A DNA stretch of 64,000 nucleotides from assembly GCA_032251435.1 (NCBI GenBank), contig JAVVEH010000021.1, positions 1-64,000 on the forward strand, written 5' to 3'. Position 1 is the first letter of the stretch. Every line of letters starts with the position of its first letter. The DNA comes from JAVVEH01 sp032251435. GTDB taxonomy: Bacteria; Verrucomicrobiota; Lentisphaeria; Oligosphaerales; MVZH01. The notes under the pieces were generated by a model. It saw only the letters and a program-made list of their open reading frames with translations. It searched no databases and was not told where the DNA came from. Below, piece after piece: positions 63,259 to 64,000 of this stretch. The translations under genes were made by a program, and so were the position numbers.

Positions 63259-64000
63259 CTAACCGCATTGACAGCAGTTCCGGGGCCGGTTGGTCAGAAT
63301 CCCCGCGAAATCCGCCGCTGTAAGGCTGGCGCCGCCGACCAGGGCGCCGTCAATATCTTCCTGACCAAGCAACTCGGCGGCGTTGGAAGCCTTGACGCTC
63401 CCGCCATATTGAATACGGACTTTGGCGGCCGTGTCTTCGCTAAACAGCTCCGCGAGTTTCCCGCGGATAAACGCGTGTGTGTCCTGAGCTTGTTGAGGCG
63501 TGGCGACTTTGCCCGTGCCGATCGCCCACACCGGTTCATAGGCGACAATGACACCCTCCATTTGCTCGTCAGTCAGGCCGGCCAGGCTGCCGGTGACCTG
63601 GGTGCCGACCACGTCTTCGGTTTTGTTTCCCTCACGGTCCTCGAGGCTTTCACCCACGCAGACAATGGGCTTGAGCCCAGCGGCCAGAGCCGCGTTCAGG
63701 CGGCGGTTGACAGTCTCATCCGTCTCACCGAAGTATTGCCGCCGTTCACTGTGCCCGATGATGACATACTCAACGCCAGCCTCCTTCAGCATGTCAGCGG
63801 AGATTTCACCTGTGAACGCGCCGTTTTCCGCCCAGTGAACATTTTGAGCGCCGATCGCGATATGTGTGCCAGCCGCGGCGTCAACGGCGGCGGTAAGCGC
63901 GGTGAACGTCGGACAGAGCACGATGTCGGTGTCGTTAATATCGGCGACCATGCTTGTCAATTCGTTGATCATCGCCTTGGCTTCAGCCGCTGTTTTATTC
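63259..64000 (-). CDS. tpiA: Triosephosphate isomerase, 5' end beyond the window
   Basis: About 246 codons are visible; the start lies beyond base 64000. Catalytic His is in IIGHSERRQYFGE, and catalytic Glu in VAYEPVWAIGTGKVA. The phosphate loop YGGSVKASNA and the C-terminal GALVGGASL are intact. It interconverts dihydroxyacetone phosphate and glyceraldehyde 3-phosphate. The C-terminal end is unusual in having NCCQCG after TNRPR. Confidence 0.93.
   Translation of the reverse strand, partial: NKTAAEAKAMINELTSMVADINDTDIVLCPTFTALTAAVDAAAGTHIAIGAQNVHWAENGAFTGEISADMLKEAGVEYVIIGHSERRQYFGETDETVNRRLNAALAAGLKPIVCVGESLEDREGNKTEDVVGTQVTGSLAGLTDEQMEGVIVAYEPVWAIGTGKVATPQQAQDTHAFIRGKLAELFSEDTAAKVRIQYGGSVKASNAAELLGQEDIDGALVGGASLTAADFAGILTNRPRNCCQCG

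Overview
The window reads as a stretch of chromosome from a Gram-negative, strictly anaerobic bacterium. Evidence for this: [FeFe]-hydrogenase maturation genes, a rubrerythrin/rubredoxin/PerR oxidative defence block, MlaA/MlaC outer-membrane lipid genes, and a TonB-dependent B12 receptor behind a cobalamin riboswitch. A lysine 2,3-aminomutase plus beta-lysine acetyltransferase pair points to salt stress in a saline or marine habitat. Gene style, moderately high GC and intergenic repeats suggest the PVC superphylum (Kiritimatiellota-like). That placement is inference; no 16S gene is present.

Layout. 0.1-0.4 kb: tandem repeats and the rpoC terminator. 0.4-15.5 kb (minus strand): a transcription/translation block running rpsA, tRNA-Thr, tuf, rpmG, tRNA-Trp, secE, nusG, rplK, rplA, rplJ, rplL, rpoB, rpoC. 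15.7-16.6 kb: fabI. 16.9-19.3 kb: perR with a double-rubredoxin protein and a ferredoxin-rubrerythrin fusion. 19.4-27.6 kb: a sigma54 activator followed by a cluster of three NifX-like proteins, a DUF5320 protein, a DUF89-MinD/ferredoxin fusion, a second MinD/ferredoxin ATPase, an IscU-like scaffold, an Mrp/NBP35 ATPase and a metallo-beta-lactamase-fold protein. Two good sigma54 promoters (GG-N10-GC) precede the first two units. 27.6-31.4 kb: tatC, a Na/Pi cotransporter and a DUF2752 protein. 31.6-35.6 kb: mlaA, mlaC and an RND/MMPL exporter. 35.8-40.6 kb: a MarR-regulator, ablA, a lysine-type ABC importer and ablB. 40.7-43 kb: cobalamin riboswitch and btuB-like receptor. 43.2-44 kb: a catalytically degenerate Y1/RAYT-like protein. 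44.2-45.9 kb: DEAD-box helicase. 45.9-51.2 kb: a hydrogenase maturation operon (TM1266-like regulator, aspA, hydF, hydG, an unknown small gene) behind a structured leader with an intrinsic terminator. 51.2-64 kb: housekeeping genes (mechanosensitive channel, rplU, nrdR, ymdB, rsmA, purB, purine nucleoside phosphorylase, ECF sigma/anti-sigma, tpiA) and a vapBC-like toxin-antitoxin pair.

The parts most worth attention are these. (1) The sigma54-controlled Fe-S/nucleotide-binding cluster, which contains what looks like a new DUF89-MinD fusion. (2) The unexplained leader RNA in front of the hydrogenase maturation genes. (3) Several proteins with changed key residues: HydG auxiliary-cluster motif, FabI, RpoB rifampicin pocket, and the RAYT-like protein without HUH. 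(4) An unrecognised gene overlapping nrdR whose N-terminus resembles an ATP-cone. No CRISPR array, rRNA operon, prophage or intact insertion sequence was seen.
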